Shown: positions 51,823 through 61,913, counted from the stretch's first letter. The stretch: DNA of 64,000 bases from Fuerstiella marisgermanici (GCF_001983935.1 NZ_CP017641.1:8110001-8174000), one strand, 5' to 3'. Made by a program: numbers and translations. The notes: generated from the sequence alone by a model not told the origin.

Positions 51823-54780
51823 ATGTTGATGATGAATCGTTGTTGCGCTGTCGCTTGTCTGTTTTTCCTCGTGTGCAACATATCACGGGCTGAAGATCAG
51901 GCTTTTGAAAAAGTACTGATGCCGTTGTTTCAGCAGCATTGCCAGGGTTGTCACGGAGCTGACGAAGCAAACGCCGACATCGACTTCGATAAACTGGCCA
52001 CGGCAGACGATTTACTTGCTCGCCCCGCATGGATCGACAAAGTGTTGGATGCGGTCTCCAGCGGTGCCATGCCGCCGGATGGAGAACCGGGATTGGAACC
52101 GAAGCAACAAACGCAGGCGGTGACTTCGCTAAAGATCATGCTGCGGAAGGCAACCGAACATGCGCCGCGACCAGATGTCCCGGTCAGTCGGCTGAATCGT
52201 TTTCAGTACAACAATACCGTGCGAGATTTATTCCAGCTTGATCGCGACATTTTTCCATTGCCGGAAAAGCTGATGACTCGTCATCATAACTATCTGCACG
52301 ACAGGAAGCCGAACGCCAGCGAAATGCAAATGCCGGATTCGGTTCAGGTGGCGTCGCATTCACTACAGCCACTGCCGGGAATGGAAGGTGTCAATCCGTT
52401 TCCGAAGGACCTGCGAGCGGAACATGGTTTCGACAATCAAGCGAGCCAATTGACGTTGTCGCCGCTGTTGCTGGATGCGTTTTTGCAGCTCAGTGTTTCG
52501 ATCATGGAAAGCCCGCAGTTTAATGAACAGACTGTGGGCATCTGGAACGACTTCTTTGTAGAACCGGCTGATCAAAACAATCGCGACGGAGTTGTTCGAC
52601 AACGATTGGCGAAGTTCCTGCGTATGGCTTTCCGAGGCCCGGTCGACGACGAAACGATTGGTCGGTACACCACCTACGCGATTGCAAAAATCGATGCCGA
52701 GATGTCGTTCTCGAATGGCATGAAAAAGGTCGCCGCTGCGGCGTTGTCGTCGCCTTTGTTTTTGTATCGATCGCCTGCAAGCGATCCGTCTGAACAACCA
52801 TTTGTGCTCGCGTCGCGGCTGTCGTATTTTCTGTGGGGCAGTTGTCCGGATGAAACCCTGTTACAGCTTGCCGCAACGGGGCAGCTTTCTGATCCAAAAA
52901 TCCTTGACCAGACCATCGCACGGATGTTGGCGGACCGAAAGATTGAGCGGTTCCTGGATTCGTTTCCCTCCCAATGGATGCAGTTGGAAAACGCGCTTGC
53001 GGTCACTCCCGATCCAGCGATCAATCGCTACTTCTCGCTCACACCCGGGCTACCGGCAAGTGTGCAGATGGTGCTGGAACCGCTGTTGTTGTTTGACACC
53101 GTGTTCGTTGAAAATCGACCGATTGCCGATTTGCTGGCTCCTGACTTCGCTTACCAAAGCGAATTTCTGAAGACCTGGTATCACAGCGAATTGTCTCCGC
53201 CGCCAGTCGATGTGGCGGCGATCAACGTTGAGAACCAGCGAAAGGACACGCGACGACGTGAATTGCAGGAAGCCATCGCCGGCCTGGAAACAGAACGCCG
53301 CCAACTGGTCGATCCCGTCCGTGCGGCTGTGTTGAAGGAACGCCAGATCTCGGGCTCTGTTCGACCGCCGGTGGATCTGAAGCCTTACGCGAACTGGGAT
53401 TTTAACGGCGATTTGACCGAGTCCGTGCGGGGTCTGGACCTGACGGCTCACGGCGAGATTCAATTTCGCGATGGGCGGGTTGTTTTGGACGGAGCTCATT
53501 TGCTCAGCAAGCCGCTGCCCATCGACTTGAACGCGAAGACGATGGAAGTTTGGTTTCAGTTAAAAACGTTGCAGCAGCGCGGCGGTGGTTTGATGGGGCT
53601 TCAGGTGACCGGCGGGCTGTTCGAAACCATCGTTTTGGGCGAACGGCAGAACCTGCGTTGGATGTCCGGCAGCAATGGCTTTGAACGCACCGAAGACATT
53701 GTCGACGCGTATGAAGAGACCGTCGCGGACGATCTGCTGCATCTGGTGATGGTGTACCAGGAAGATGGAACCAAGACTCTGTACCGCAACGGACATCCCT
53801 ACGGCCAGCCGTATCAGAAGGGTCACGTCACGTTTCCTCGCGACGTAACGAACGTCATGTTTGGCCTGCGGCATCTTCCTCCGGGCGGCAACCGGAATCT
53901 TGCCGTCAGTATCGATCAGGCACGGTTGTATGATCGTGCGTTGACGGTCGACGAAGTCGAAGCCGCCGCAGCAGCACGCGGCACGTTTGTCACGACCAAC
54001 GATGTGGTCGCGGCGATGACTCCGGATCAGAGAATGCGGCGTGATCAATTGGTCGCTGCTCTGGCGGTTCGTCGCGAAGAGTTGAAGCAGGTGCCGGCGA
54101 ATCTCGATCCCGCATCCGTTGTCCAAGCGGCTCAGCACCAGTACGACGACCAGCTCCGTGCGATGCTTCAGGCTCGCGAGTTTCATCGAGTCCCCATCCG
54201 TGATCCGAGGTACGGCGGAATCATCACCAACGCGGCCATGCTGAGTATGACGTCAGGCCCAAAGCGTACGCATCCGGTTGCTCGTGGTGTGTGGGTGATT
54301 GAGGTGATTTTTAACGATCCACCGGACCCGCCGCCCAACGATATTCCACCTTTGAACGAGGATGCCGGGGGCAAAGACCTGACCATTCGCGAGCGGTTTG
54401 CCGCTCATCGCGACAACGAGTCCTGTGCGGGCTGCCATACGAAACTCGATCCGCTCGGATTCGCATTGGAAAACTTCGACATCACCGGACGCTGGCGTGA
54501 CGTGTACGCGAACGGTCGCGAAGTGGATGCCAGCGGCACGCTGATGAGAAAGCACAATTTTGCCGAAGCGATCAGCTTTAAGTCGGCGGTCGTGAAAGAA
54601 CAGCATCGCTTCGCTAAAGCCTTCACAAAACACCTGTTGCGATTTGCACTCGCACAGGAACTTACACCAGCCGACACACTGGAGGTTGAAGACATCCTGG
54701 CCAAAGCCGCAACCGACAATTTTCGTTTGCAGACTCTGATAAAAGAAGTGATTCGCAGCAAACGGTTTCAGGCTCTTTGA
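51823..54780 (+). CDS. DUF1592-type secreted c-type cytochrome with LamG-like insertion
   Basis: A 985-residue exported protein. After a signal peptide comes a haem-binding motif CQGCH (residues 40-44) in a short cytochrome c-like region. DUF1587 follows (SRLNRFQYNNTVRDLFQLD near residue 122), then DUF1595 and DUF1592 (LASRLSYFLWGSCPDE near 330). Residues about 520-720 form a concanavalin/LamG-like beta-sandwich, which interrupts the usual domain chain. DUF1588 (SGPKRTHPVARGVWVIEVI) and DUF1585 (TIRERFAAHRDNESCAGCH, then KLDPLGFALENFD) close the protein; CAGCH near residue 868 could hold a second haem. Function is unknown; the pairing with DUF1552 suggests a joint periplasmic oxidation or polymer-handling role. 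The LamG part may bind a glycan. Confidence 0.92.
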   Translation: MLMMNRCCAVACLFFLVCNISRAEDQAFEKVLMPLFQQHCQGCHGADEANADIDFDKLATADDLLARPAWIDKVLDAVSSGAMPPDGEPGLEPKQQTQAVTSLKIMLRKATEHAPRPDVPVSRLNRFQYNNTVRDLFQLDRDIFPLPEKLMTRHHNYLHDRKPNASEMQMPDSVQVASHSLQPLPGMEGVNPFPKDLRAEHGFDNQASQLTLSPLLLDAFLQLSVSIMESPQFNEQTVGIWNDFFVEPADQNNRDGVVRQRLAKFLRMAFRGPVDDETIGRYTTYAIAKIDAEMSFSNGMKKVAAAALSSPLFLYRSPASDPSEQPFVLASRLSYFLWGSCPDETLLQLAATGQLSDPKILDQTIARMLADRKIERFLDSFPSQWMQLENALAVTPDPAINRYFSLTPGLPASVQMVLEPLLLFDTVFVENRPIADLLAPDFAYQSEFLKTWYHSELSPPPVDVAAINVENQRKDTRRRELQEAIAGLETERRQLVDPVRAAVLKERQISGSVRPPVDLKPYANWDFNGDLTESVRGLDLTAHGEIQFRDGRVVLDGAHLLSKPLPIDLNAKTMEVWFQLKTLQQRGGGLMGLQVTGGLFETIVLGERQNLRWMSGSNGFERTEDIVDAYEETVADDLLHLVMVYQEDGTKTLYRNGHPYGQPYQKGHVTFPRDVTNVMFGLRHLPPGGNRNLAVSIDQARLYDRALTVDEVEAAAAARGTFVTTNDVVAAMTPDQRMRRDQLVAALAVRREELKQVPANLDPASVVQAAQHQYDDQLRAMLQAREFHRVPIRDPRYGGIITNAAMLSMTSGPKRTHPVARGVWVIEVIFNDPPDPPPNDIPPLNEDAGGKDLTIRERFAAHRDNESCAGCHTKLDPLGFALENFDITGRWRDVYANGREVDASGTLMRKHNFAEAISFKSAVVKEQHRFAKAFTKHLLRFALAQELTPADTLEVEDILAKAATDNFRLQTLIKEVIRSKRFQAL

Positions 54781-54869
54781 CGGTTAACGCGGGCCAATTG
54801 TGATGTGCGGGCCGTCGATTTTTGTTCGAACGATTCCACCAGTCCGCCAACCTGTGACGCCCCCGTGAT

Positions 54870-56630
54870 TCATCGAACTACATTGTGTCTATATGAGCGA
54901 GTGGCGGACGTCCATGCCAGCCAGACGAACCACGGGCAGTATTCGATCCACGTGACGACGTAGTCGAAGAACGTGACGCCAACGTAGGGTGTGCCGAGGA
55001 CTTGCGTTTCGGCAGCGTGGTAGGAAAACCAGAAGCGAGCGTAGTACAGCAGTACAAGTCCCGACACCGCCAGCCAGGCTCGCGAACGAGCAAACGGAAT
55101 AAATGGCAATGCCCATGTCCAGTACCATGGATTCTGAGTCGGCTGCAACAGCCAGAACCAGGCGATGGTCAGAAAAACGGCGCGAAGCCAGTCTTCGGCG
55201 CAATCAGATTTCATGCCTCGCCAGGCAAACCCTAGCGCCAGCATGATGAAGACGGCGCCTGTCACCAGTCGAGCGGCGAGGAATGGAATCTGGCTGCGGT
55301 GCAAAGACGTTCGTTGGGCAACGAAGGTGATGAAGTTTTCTCTCCATTCCAGCGGGACAATGACAAACCAGGGTGTTGGCCTTTTAACTGGTCCCTTCAA
55401 GTTTTCGGACACCAGCAGGAACAAGAAATCATTCATTTGCCACTGACCGGCGAATGCGGACAGACCCGTTTTGGTGGGATCGATACCCGGCGTTGACGGT
55501 TTCGGAGGTGACGTTGTCGCTGGCAACGTTGGGACCGGTGGAAGCGGCGGCGATTCATCGAACGTGTTGACCACTTGTTCCGGCTCAGGTTTGTCGCGAG
55601 ACAGCATTGGTGTGATCATCAACGCAGACAGCGTAAGGACGACGATTCTTGCGGATAGCGCAGCTACGCGGCCGACTTTACGCCACGCAGAGAAGAACAA
55701 AAGTGGAGCCAACACGATCGGATAGATCTTCGCTCCGACGGCAAGCGATAGTGCGACCGCTGCCAGAAATGTCCATTGCCGCGAGGAAAGTCGGTATTCG
55801 AAGGTGGCGCTATGATTCTTCGTGCCGGGCGGCGGATAGAAGGCTCGGACGGCACAGTAAACTGTGGCGATGGTCAGGAACACGGCGATGGAATCCAGGT
55901 GCCCGCTGTTGGCAAATTCTTTCATCACCAGCGGACACCACGCATAGGCGATAGACCATTCCGCGGGCCGCCCAACGAACTTTAGTAGTGCGATCAATAG
56001 CCAGAATGTCGCAAGGTCAAACGCAACGACAATTGACTTCATCACCAACAGCTGAGTTTGTACGGATGCCGAATGCGGAGTCACACAGGCGGCTGCTGTG
56101 AAGACAAGCTGACTCACGGGCGGGTACACGGTCGTCAGCTCCCCGAAGTGAACGCGTCGCAGAATTTCCGTGTTGGCAGCGGATCGGTCACGCAGTTCCA
56201 CAAGCCTTCTCAGGTCCTCTGCAGCATCGCCGTCTTGAGCACTCGCAGTGAGAACCTGTTCCGGGCTGTATTTGAAAGGGCTGACACTTGCCGCGGCTAC
56301 CTTTCCGTCCCACAGATAGCGATAGGCGTCGACTTCCTGAATAGGGTCGCTGAACAGCAACAGAATACGAAACGTAATAGCGAAGACGGCAATGACTGGC
56401 ATCGCAGCCCCGCTCGCTGCACATCGACGTGTTGCATACCAGACCTGGAAAACATAGAGCCCGAACAACGCCGCCAGAACGCAAAGCACAACTAGCAACG
56501 GCCTGTCCGGGCCCGGTGTTCCGTAGCGGAATCCGCGACTCAGCCAGACGATCGCGACATACAGCCACCATGAGACAAACCCGGTACCGCCCAACACCCA
56601 AACGCACCGAGGCAATCGTTTGACACTCAT
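54870..56630 (-). CDS. Polytopic GT87/mannosyltransferase-like membrane protein
   Basis: A 586-residue membrane protein with about twelve helices, typical of GT-C enzymes. The first periplasmic loop has DPIQEVDAYRYLWDGKV with the acidic D/E pair expected for catalysis, and LTTVYPPVSQLVF, a pattern common in polyprenyl-phosphate-sugar transferases. A Pro-rich loop (ESPPLPPVPTLPATTSPP) separates the halves. The start ATG 56630 overlaps the stop of the DUF547 gene by 4 bp (ATGA), so this gene follows DUF547 in the same operon. The sugar and acceptor are unknown. Confidence 0.8.
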   Translation of the reverse strand: MSVKRLPRCVWVLGGTGFVSWWLYVAIVWLSRGFRYGTPGPDRPLLVVLCVLAALFGLYVFQVWYATRRCAASGAAMPVIAVFAITFRILLLFSDPIQEVDAYRYLWDGKVAAASVSPFKYSPEQVLTASAQDGDAAEDLRRLVELRDRSAANTEILRRVHFGELTTVYPPVSQLVFTAAACVTPHSASVQTQLLVMKSIVVAFDLATFWLLIALLKFVGRPAEWSIAYAWCPLVMKEFANSGHLDSIAVFLTIATVYCAVRAFYPPPGTKNHSATFEYRLSSRQWTFLAAVALSLAVGAKIYPIVLAPLLFFSAWRKVGRVAALSARIVVLTLSALMITPMLSRDKPEPEQVVNTFDESPPLPPVPTLPATTSPPKPSTPGIDPTKTGLSAFAGQWQMNDFLFLLVSENLKGPVKRPTPWFVIVPLEWRENFITFVAQRTSLHRSQIPFLAARLVTGAVFIMLALGFAWRGMKSDCAEDWLRAVFLTIAWFWLLQPTQNPWYWTWALPFIPFARSRAWLAVSGLVLLYYARFWFSYHAAETQVLGTPYVGVTFFDYVVTWIEYCPWFVWLAWTSATRSYRHNVVR

Positions 56631-57607
56631 CGAACTTCTCGGTTGGCAACGTCGTTCAACTTCCAGTCGTAGGTAAGCCATTTGATGCTGGGGTTGCCGT
56701 TCGAAGTGATCGCCTGTTTTAGCTCAGGAACCTGCTGCGACACAAAGGCCAGCACCGACCCCTCGGATTGCTCAAAGCCGCCGCCGTACCAGTTGTATAG
56801 CTGTGTGAGTTTCAAATCTGAGCTGCCGCTATCGAACTGAAACCACGTCGCGTGCTGGTGCACGTAGGAAGTTTGCCGCGACAATTGTTCTTCCAAACGA
56901 TCACCCGAATAGACTTCGTTCAGCAATGGTGGGCAACCGATGGCCGCGCAGACCAGAGCGAAATGGATGCGCGGTTCTGCAAAGTTTGGTCGGATCAGTT
57001 CGTGTTCAATCTGACTCAAGCTGACGGTCTGCCCGGCCAGATTCCACCTGACTGCATCCCAACGTTGATCTGCCGGAATATCCTTGATCGATTCCAGCGG
57101 ATAGTTATCAACAATCAACTTCAGAGTGAACGCGTTGTAGGCATTGATCAAAAATGCCAAACGGTCATCCCGCCCGAATGTGTTCATGTCTGCCTTAGCG
57201 ATCAAATCAAGATAGGCGTCGAGGTTGCCAACCGACGAATTGATGCCGGAGTAATCAACCCAGCCATCGGCGTCTACATTCTGCTGAAGCAAATTATTAA
57301 GGATTGAATGGTCGAATTGGTGAGTCGTTTCCGTGTTCGCATAGGCTTCGCTTAGTTCTACCTGCGGTGGCCCGAGGAATTGAACGGCCAGTGAATTGAA
57401 GATGTCAAATTTCACATGCAGGACTCCCACACCAACCGCTGTGATCAACAGGAATAGAATCCCGTTTCTAGAGGTGCGTGAAACTTGCCGACCACTGATT
57501 TGATCAGCTTCAGCGGTTGTGGTCTCGGAAGAACTAACGGGTTTGCGCGTTGCCGGCGTCTGCTTTGAGGAGTCCATCTGCTGGCTCGTTGAAGCGTGAT
57601 TGGACAT
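56627..57607 (-). CDS. DUF547 membrane-anchored protein
   Basis: A 326-residue protein with an N-terminal helix (GILFLLITAVGVGVLHV) after a polar tail of about 50 residues. The DUF547 domain has VDADGWVDYSGI near residue 112, RLAFLINAYNAFTLKLIVD near 148, and IHFALVCAAIGCPPLLNE near 210, which are the hallmarks of this family of unknown function; its Cys-Pro-Pro turn may be catalytic. It is the first gene of a coupled pair with the GT87-like protein. ATG 57607 is chosen over a frame open to 57718, as AGGT lies upstream. Confidence 0.87.
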   Translation of the reverse strand: MSNHASTSQQMDSSKQTPATRKPVSSSETTTAEADQISGRQVSRTSRNGILFLLITAVGVGVLHVKFDIFNSLAVQFLGPPQVELSEAYANTETTHQFDHSILNNLLQQNVDADGWVDYSGINSSVGNLDAYLDLIAKADMNTFGRDDRLAFLINAYNAFTLKLIVDNYPLESIKDIPADQRWDAVRWNLAGQTVSLSQIEHELIRPNFAEPRIHFALVCAAIGCPPLLNEVYSGDRLEEQLSRQTSYVHQHATWFQFDSGSSDLKLTQLYNWYGGGFEQSEGSVLAFVSQQVPELKQAITSNGNPSIKWLTYDWKLNDVANREVR

Positions 57608-57955
57608 GACGATTACCTGTGGCGGATGCCTTCGGACGGGCGAGAAGGGGCTGGCACATTTGTGGCTCAGTTCGTGTGCTGCAGCCAGTTGCAGCGAAGA
57701 CGGCAGAGTGGAATGCACCTTACATCAATTCAACTCAGTTTTGCGTGATTCGCAAAATGTCGGAAGGAGCCTGTTCGCACGGATCTTAAGTGTCAGGGGT
57801 AAGTGAACTCGACGATGTCTGGCACTGTAGAGCAGCCCACCGAAATCGAATGGTTCGACGGGATCATACGGCGTCAACGGTATTCGTAGAATCAACGTTA
57901 AGGTTTCCGAAGTGCCTCCGTCTTCAGAACATTCCGGAGGCCACGGTCGGAAAGC
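57608..57955. other. 348-bp divergent region between the DUF547 and TVP38 genes
   Basis: No gene is seen. It should carry the promoters of two divergent units. No clear operator palindrome was found. Confidence 0.4.
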
Positions 57956-58861
57956 ATGCCACGTTTTGGGTTGCAAGTCTGCAGCATCACGCCTCAAAAA
58001 CAGTTTCAACCCTCGATTCACTGGAGTTCAGTTGTGGGCACTCAGGCACCTCAAGAAAATCCCCGCTCGTCGGCTGGAACCGGAAAGAAGCTACTGGTTC
58101 TCACGGTGGTGGCCGTCATCGTCGGCGTCGCCTATACACAGTTCGGCGAGTCGCTGTCGTTGCAGAACCTGGCTCGTCAGGAAGCTGAACTTCGTAGCTT
58201 CCAGCAATCTCAACCGGTGGTGGTTTACGGGGCCGCCTTTCTGGTTTACGTGCTCGTGGCCGGACTGTCACTGCCCGGCGCGGCGGTTCTGACGCTGGTG
58301 TTCGGTTGGTATTTCGGGTTCGCTCGCGGACTGGTTCTGGTCAGTTTCGCATCGACGGCGGGAGCCACAGTGGCGTTTCTGCTGAGTCGTTTCCTGTTTC
58401 GCGATGCGATCCAAAATCGGTTCGGAGAACGACTGGCGAATTTTAACGAATCGCTGGAGAAAGAAGGTCCGTTCTTTCTGTTCACACTGCGATTGATCCC
58501 CGCCGTTCCCTTCTTCGTGATCAACGCCGTGATGGGGCTGACGCCGATTCGAACGCGAACATTTTGGTGGGTGAGTCAGCTGGGAATGGTCGCGGGAACA
58601 GCGGTCTACGTGTACGCGGGGGCAAGCGTTCCATACCTGCAGACTCTGGCCGACAAAGGCATCGGAGCCGTCTTCACGCCGACTCAGATGACGCAAATTG
58701 TCGCCGCGTTCGTGATGCTCGGATCGTTTCCGCTGATCGTTCGGTTTGCCATGAACCGGCTTTCACGCAGTCAACCAGACAGGTTGAAGATGGCATCCAC
58801 CGATGTTCGTTCCAAATCGAATGCGAAGCAGACGCCATTCAGTCCGCCCGCAGCGCACTAA
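57956..58861 (+). CDS. TVP38/TMEM64 family membrane protein
   Basis: Up to 301 residues; a GTG at 58034 would give a shorter N-terminus starting shortly before the first helix, and the true start is uncertain. The SNARE-associated (VTT/DedA-like) core is clear: GLSLPGAAVLTLVFGWYFG near residue 101, FRLIPAVPFFVINAVMGLT-type LRLIPAVPFFVINA near 179, and MVAGTAVYVYAGAS near 213. Family members are thought to scramble or move lipids or small solutes. It lies 50 bp before the MerA-like gene, an arrangement that recurs in many bacteria, including as fusions, so the two are probably one functional unit. Confidence 0.9.
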   Translation: MPRFGLQVCSITPQKQFQPSIHWSSVVGTQAPQENPRSSAGTGKKLLVLTVVAVIVGVAYTQFGESLSLQNLARQEAELRSFQQSQPVVVYGAAFLVYVLVAGLSLPGAAVLTLVFGWYFGFARGLVLVSFASTAGATVAFLLSRFLFRDAIQNRFGERLANFNESLEKEGPFFLFTLRLIPAVPFFVINAVMGLTPIRTRTFWWVSQLGMVAGTAVYVYAGASVPYLQTLADKGIGAVFTPTQMTQIVAAFVMLGSFPLIVRFAMNRLSRSQPDRLKMASTDVRSKSNAKQTPFSPPAAH

Positions 58862-58911
58862 TTCCCCTTTGCCGTCAATAGCAGCATCAGGCCGTTCAAG
58901 AGGAAGATACA

Positions 58912-60522
58912 ATGACCGCCACCATCGAATCCACCACGTCGGCAGAACACGAAATTGCTGAATCCATGAAACACGAACTCGTCCAGCTCACACCGTACGA
59001 CAAACATAACCAGGAATTGGAAGCCAGCGTCCATCCGCCGGACTGGAAGAATCCCACACCCGACAAGCCCTACCACCTTGTGGTCATCGGAGCGGGCACA
59101 GCCGGATTGGTGACTGCGGCCGGAGCTGCGGGCTTGGGAGCTCGCGTGGCGTTGATCGAACGCGAGCTGATGGGGGGTGACTGCTTAAACGTGGGGTGCG
59201 TACCATCAAAGGGCATCATCCGAGCCGCTCGAGTTGCCGCCACCGTTCGCGACGCGGAACTTTTCGGCGTCAACGTACCCCCTGATGTGACGTTCGATTT
59301 CGGTAAAGCGATGGAACGCATGCGGCGACTGCGCACCAAAATCAGCCCGAACGATTCGGCGCAACGCTTTGCGGACATGGGCATCGACGTGTACTTCGGT
59401 CAGGGAACGTTTGTCGACGAAAACACCGTCACGGTGACCCAGAAAGATGGGTCAGTCAGCACGCTGAAGTTTAAGAAAGCCGTCATCGCCACGGGGGCTC
59501 GTGCTTCGGCACCGCCGATCCCGGGGCTTGACTCCGTCGACTATCTAACCAATGAAAACCTGTTCTCGCTGACCGAGTTGCCTCAACGCTTCGGCATTGT
59601 CGGCAGCGGTCCTATCGGCAGCGAAATGGCTCAGTCGTTCGCTCGATTTGGCAGTGAGGTTTTTCTGTTCGAAAGGGACGGGCATATCCTGACACGCGAA
59701 GATGCGGACGCTGCTGCTGTTGTGCAGAAGCAATTCGAACGTGATGGCGTTCACCTGATGCTCAACAGCAACAATATGGCGGTCAAGCCGACGGACGATG
59801 GAAAGATCTGCGTATCCGCAGTGCAGAACGGCGTGCCGAGTGACACGGTTGTCGACCAGCTACTCATCGCAGTCGGGCGAGCTCCCAACACGGATGGGCT
59901 GAATCTGGAAGCGGTGAATGTCAAATACGATCGGCCGGGAATTGAAGTGAACGACAATCTGCAAACGACGAATCCGCGGATCTATGCTGCTGGTGACATC
60001 TGTTCCAAGTACAAGTTTACGCACGCTGCCGATTTTCAAGCGCGCATCGTGATTCAGAATGCTCTGTTTGCTGTGGGCCCGTTTGGCAAGAAGAAGGCCA
60101 GTGATCTGATCATTCCCTGGGCGACATATACATCGCCGGAGATCGCTCACGTGGGCATGTACGAACACGACGCGAAAGATGCGGGTGTTGAGATCGATAC
60201 GTACATTCAGGAGTTCGCGGATGTCGATCGTGCGATTTTGGAAGGCCAGGACGAAGGCTTCGTCAAAGTTCACACGAAGAAGGGAACCGACGAAATTGTC
60301 GGTGCCACCATCGTCGCGGAGAACGCAGGCGACATGATTTCCGAAATCACCGTCGCGATGACCAGCAAGGTAGGCCTGTCGAAGATCGCCTCCGCTATTC
60401 ACCCCTATCCAACTCAGGCCGAAGCGATTCGAAAACTTGGCGACCAGATCAATCGGACAAAGCTGACCCCGCTGGCTCGCAAAGTTCTGAACCTGCTGCG
60501 CCGACTAAATGTTGGTGCCTGA
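58912..60522 (+). CDS. Mercuric-reductase-like FAD/NAD(P)-dependent disulfide oxidoreductase
   Basis: A 536-residue flavoprotein with an extra N-terminal 50 residues before the FAD motif VVIGAGTAGLVTAAG. The redox-active pair is CLNVGC (C91 and C96), the second dinucleotide motif is GIVGSGPIGSEMAQSFARFG, and the interface domain ends with HPYPTQAEAIRKLG. The vicinal Cys pair at the C-terminus of true MerA is absent (it ends RRLNVGA), and no N-terminal HMA domain or mer genes are present, so mercury reduction is doubtful. It probably reduces another substrate, perhaps a quinone or thiol. A GAGGA site precedes ATG 58912. Confidence 0.88.
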   Translation: MTATIESTTSAEHEIAESMKHELVQLTPYDKHNQELEASVHPPDWKNPTPDKPYHLVVIGAGTAGLVTAAGAAGLGARVALIERELMGGDCLNVGCVPSKGIIRAARVAATVRDAELFGVNVPPDVTFDFGKAMERMRRLRTKISPNDSAQRFADMGIDVYFGQGTFVDENTVTVTQKDGSVSTLKFKKAVIATGARASAPPIPGLDSVDYLTNENLFSLTELPQRFGIVGSGPIGSEMAQSFARFGSEVFLFERDGHILTREDADAAAVVQKQFERDGVHLMLNSNNMAVKPTDDGKICVSAVQNGVPSDTVVDQLLIAVGRAPNTDGLNLEAVNVKYDRPGIEVNDNLQTTNPRIYAAGDICSKYKFTHAADFQARIVIQNALFAVGPFGKKKASDLIIPWATYTSPEIAHVGMYEHDAKDAGVEIDTYIQEFADVDRAILEGQDEGFVKVHTKKGTDEIVGATIVAENAGDMISEITVAMTSKVGLSKIASAIHPYPTQAEAIRKLGDQINRTKLTPLARKVLNLLRRLNVGA

Positions 60523-60926
60523 AGCCTCTCAAGAATTTGCAACTACTACCCTGCCCCATGATGAAGCGTGTTGCTGGACGGCATCGCCCGTAGTCGTTTT
60601 GTTTACGACACGGTTGTTGTCGTGGTCGTGCAAATGGAAATTTAGGGAGTAATCAGTGCGGCGAGTTTTCGCGACCTGCTTCTTATCGCTGCAGTCCGCA
60701 CGATCGTCGTTGAATCGAATGACTGTTGGTTGCAGGTAATGCGGATTACACGTGAATGCCTTGGCGACGTGATCGAATATGTCGCCGACCAGTCAACGCT
60801 TCAAAGATCCGATTGCCTTCTTCGCATCGCCGACTGGTTCACCGGAGTGGGCTAAAGGCGGATTGTTTGTCGCATTCCGCCATCACTGATTCGCCAGGAT
60901 TTGTGCGACGTCGGCAGTGGCCCGTA
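60523..60926. other. 404-bp stretch without a supported gene
   Basis: Only short frames overlap here, one antisense into the peroxiredoxin gene. The two flanking genes converge. No clear terminator stem was found. Confidence 0.4.
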
Positions 60927-61559
60927 TTACTCAATTTTCTTCAGCTGCGCGATGATCGTTTTTGTGTCCAGCCGCTGGTGATAATTGGGATTACTGTGGG
61001 CGAAGGCGATCTTGCCGGTTTTGTCCACGATGTAGACGGCGGGAATCGGTAACGCATGATGGTTCTGGCCGGACGCTTTTTCGAGATCGATTCCAAATTC
61101 CTTGTACCTTGTGATTGTGGCATCGTCGACAATGAACGCGAGTCCAAACGCACGTGCAGCACTGACATCAGAATCGGACAGGATCGGGAACACAATCGAG
61201 TTTTTGTCGACATTCGCTTTTGAGCTTTCGACCGAGTCCGGACTGATGCCAACCATCTCAGCACCGAGCTTCTTCATCTCAGGATAGGCCTTGATAAGTT
61301 CGCCGGTGTGGCGAGAGCAAATCGGGCACCATCCGCCACGAAAGAAGACCAGCACCACAGGTTGCTTCTCATACAAAGATGCGAGCGTGACTTCTTCGCC
61401 GGACGCGTTTTTGAGTTTCAGATCAGAAACCTGTTCGCCCACCTTCAGCGGCGATGTTTTGTCAGCCGCAGCAGCAATCGGGGGCTCTTCTGCGATCGCT
61501 TTGCCGGGCGCGGTCAACAGGATCGCGCAGCCAAGAGAAAGAAGCAGTGTCTTCAACAT
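60927..61559 (-). CDS. Peroxiredoxin-like (AhpC/TSA family) exported protein
   Basis: A 210-residue thioredoxin-fold protein with a signal peptide (TLLLSLGCAILLTAPGKAIA), so periplasmic. The active site reads FFRGGWCPICSRH with Cys78 and Cys81; Cys78 is the likely peroxidatic residue, and a CxxC in this place is typical of the peroxiredoxin-like group rather than classical AhpC. VYIVDKTGKIAFAHSNPNY is the usual fourth-strand segment. It probably removes peroxides or repairs thiols in the periplasm. The nearby MerA-like flavoprotein could share a redox role but is cytosolic. Confidence 0.9.
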   Translation of the reverse strand: MLKTLLLSLGCAILLTAPGKAIAEEPPIAAAADKTSPLKVGEQVSDLKLKNASGEEVTLASLYEKQPVVLVFFRGGWCPICSRHTGELIKAYPEMKKLGAEMVGISPDSVESSKANVDKNSIVFPILSDSDVSAARAFGLAFIVDDATITRYKEFGIDLEKASGQNHHALPIPAVYIVDKTGKIAFAHSNPNYHQRLDTKTIIAQLKKIE

Positions 61560-61913
61560 TGTACTGTTCCAATACGAGTTCGTGATGACGCAGGCTCAGT
61601 CAGAGTTTAGCAGTCTAAGCGAGGCGAGCGAATCGGCTTCGTGATATTTCAATTCTGCGGCGAGTCTTGATAGAGCGAAGCGTTGAACCTTCTCGGTAAA
61701 GTTGGGAAAGGAGACTGGCACGCTCCGTAGACCGTGTGAGACTCTCGGCGTCCTTTTTTTTGTGAGCCATTGCACACGTCGAAGGGGCCTCAGGTATCGC
61801 GTCGATTGATCGCAGACAACGATAGAAACTCACAAACGAGTCGTAAGTAACGTTGGCGAAGTCCGTCTTCCGTGCGGCAGGCCGGACTACTCGACAACGG
61901 AAGGTGTTGGCGG
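61560..61913. other. 354-bp stretch left of IS66, no supported gene
   Basis: A 72-codon minus-strand frame (61615-61833) lacks a recognisable protein. It ends with the 9-bp direct repeat TGTTGGCGG at 61905-61913, which is the left target-site copy of IS66. Confidence 0.4.

Noticed and set aside
52363-52797. Several antisense frames in the DUF1592 gene
   Set aside because: Arg/Gln-rich shadows of a well supported gene.
57725-58021. A 98-codon minus-strand gene before the TVP38 gene
   Set aside because: It overlaps the likely promoter and start of the TVP38 gene and looks like no known protein.
58912-60522. A mercury resistance operon
   Set aside because: The flavoprotein lacks the C-terminal Cys pair, and no MerR, MerT or MerP is present nearby.
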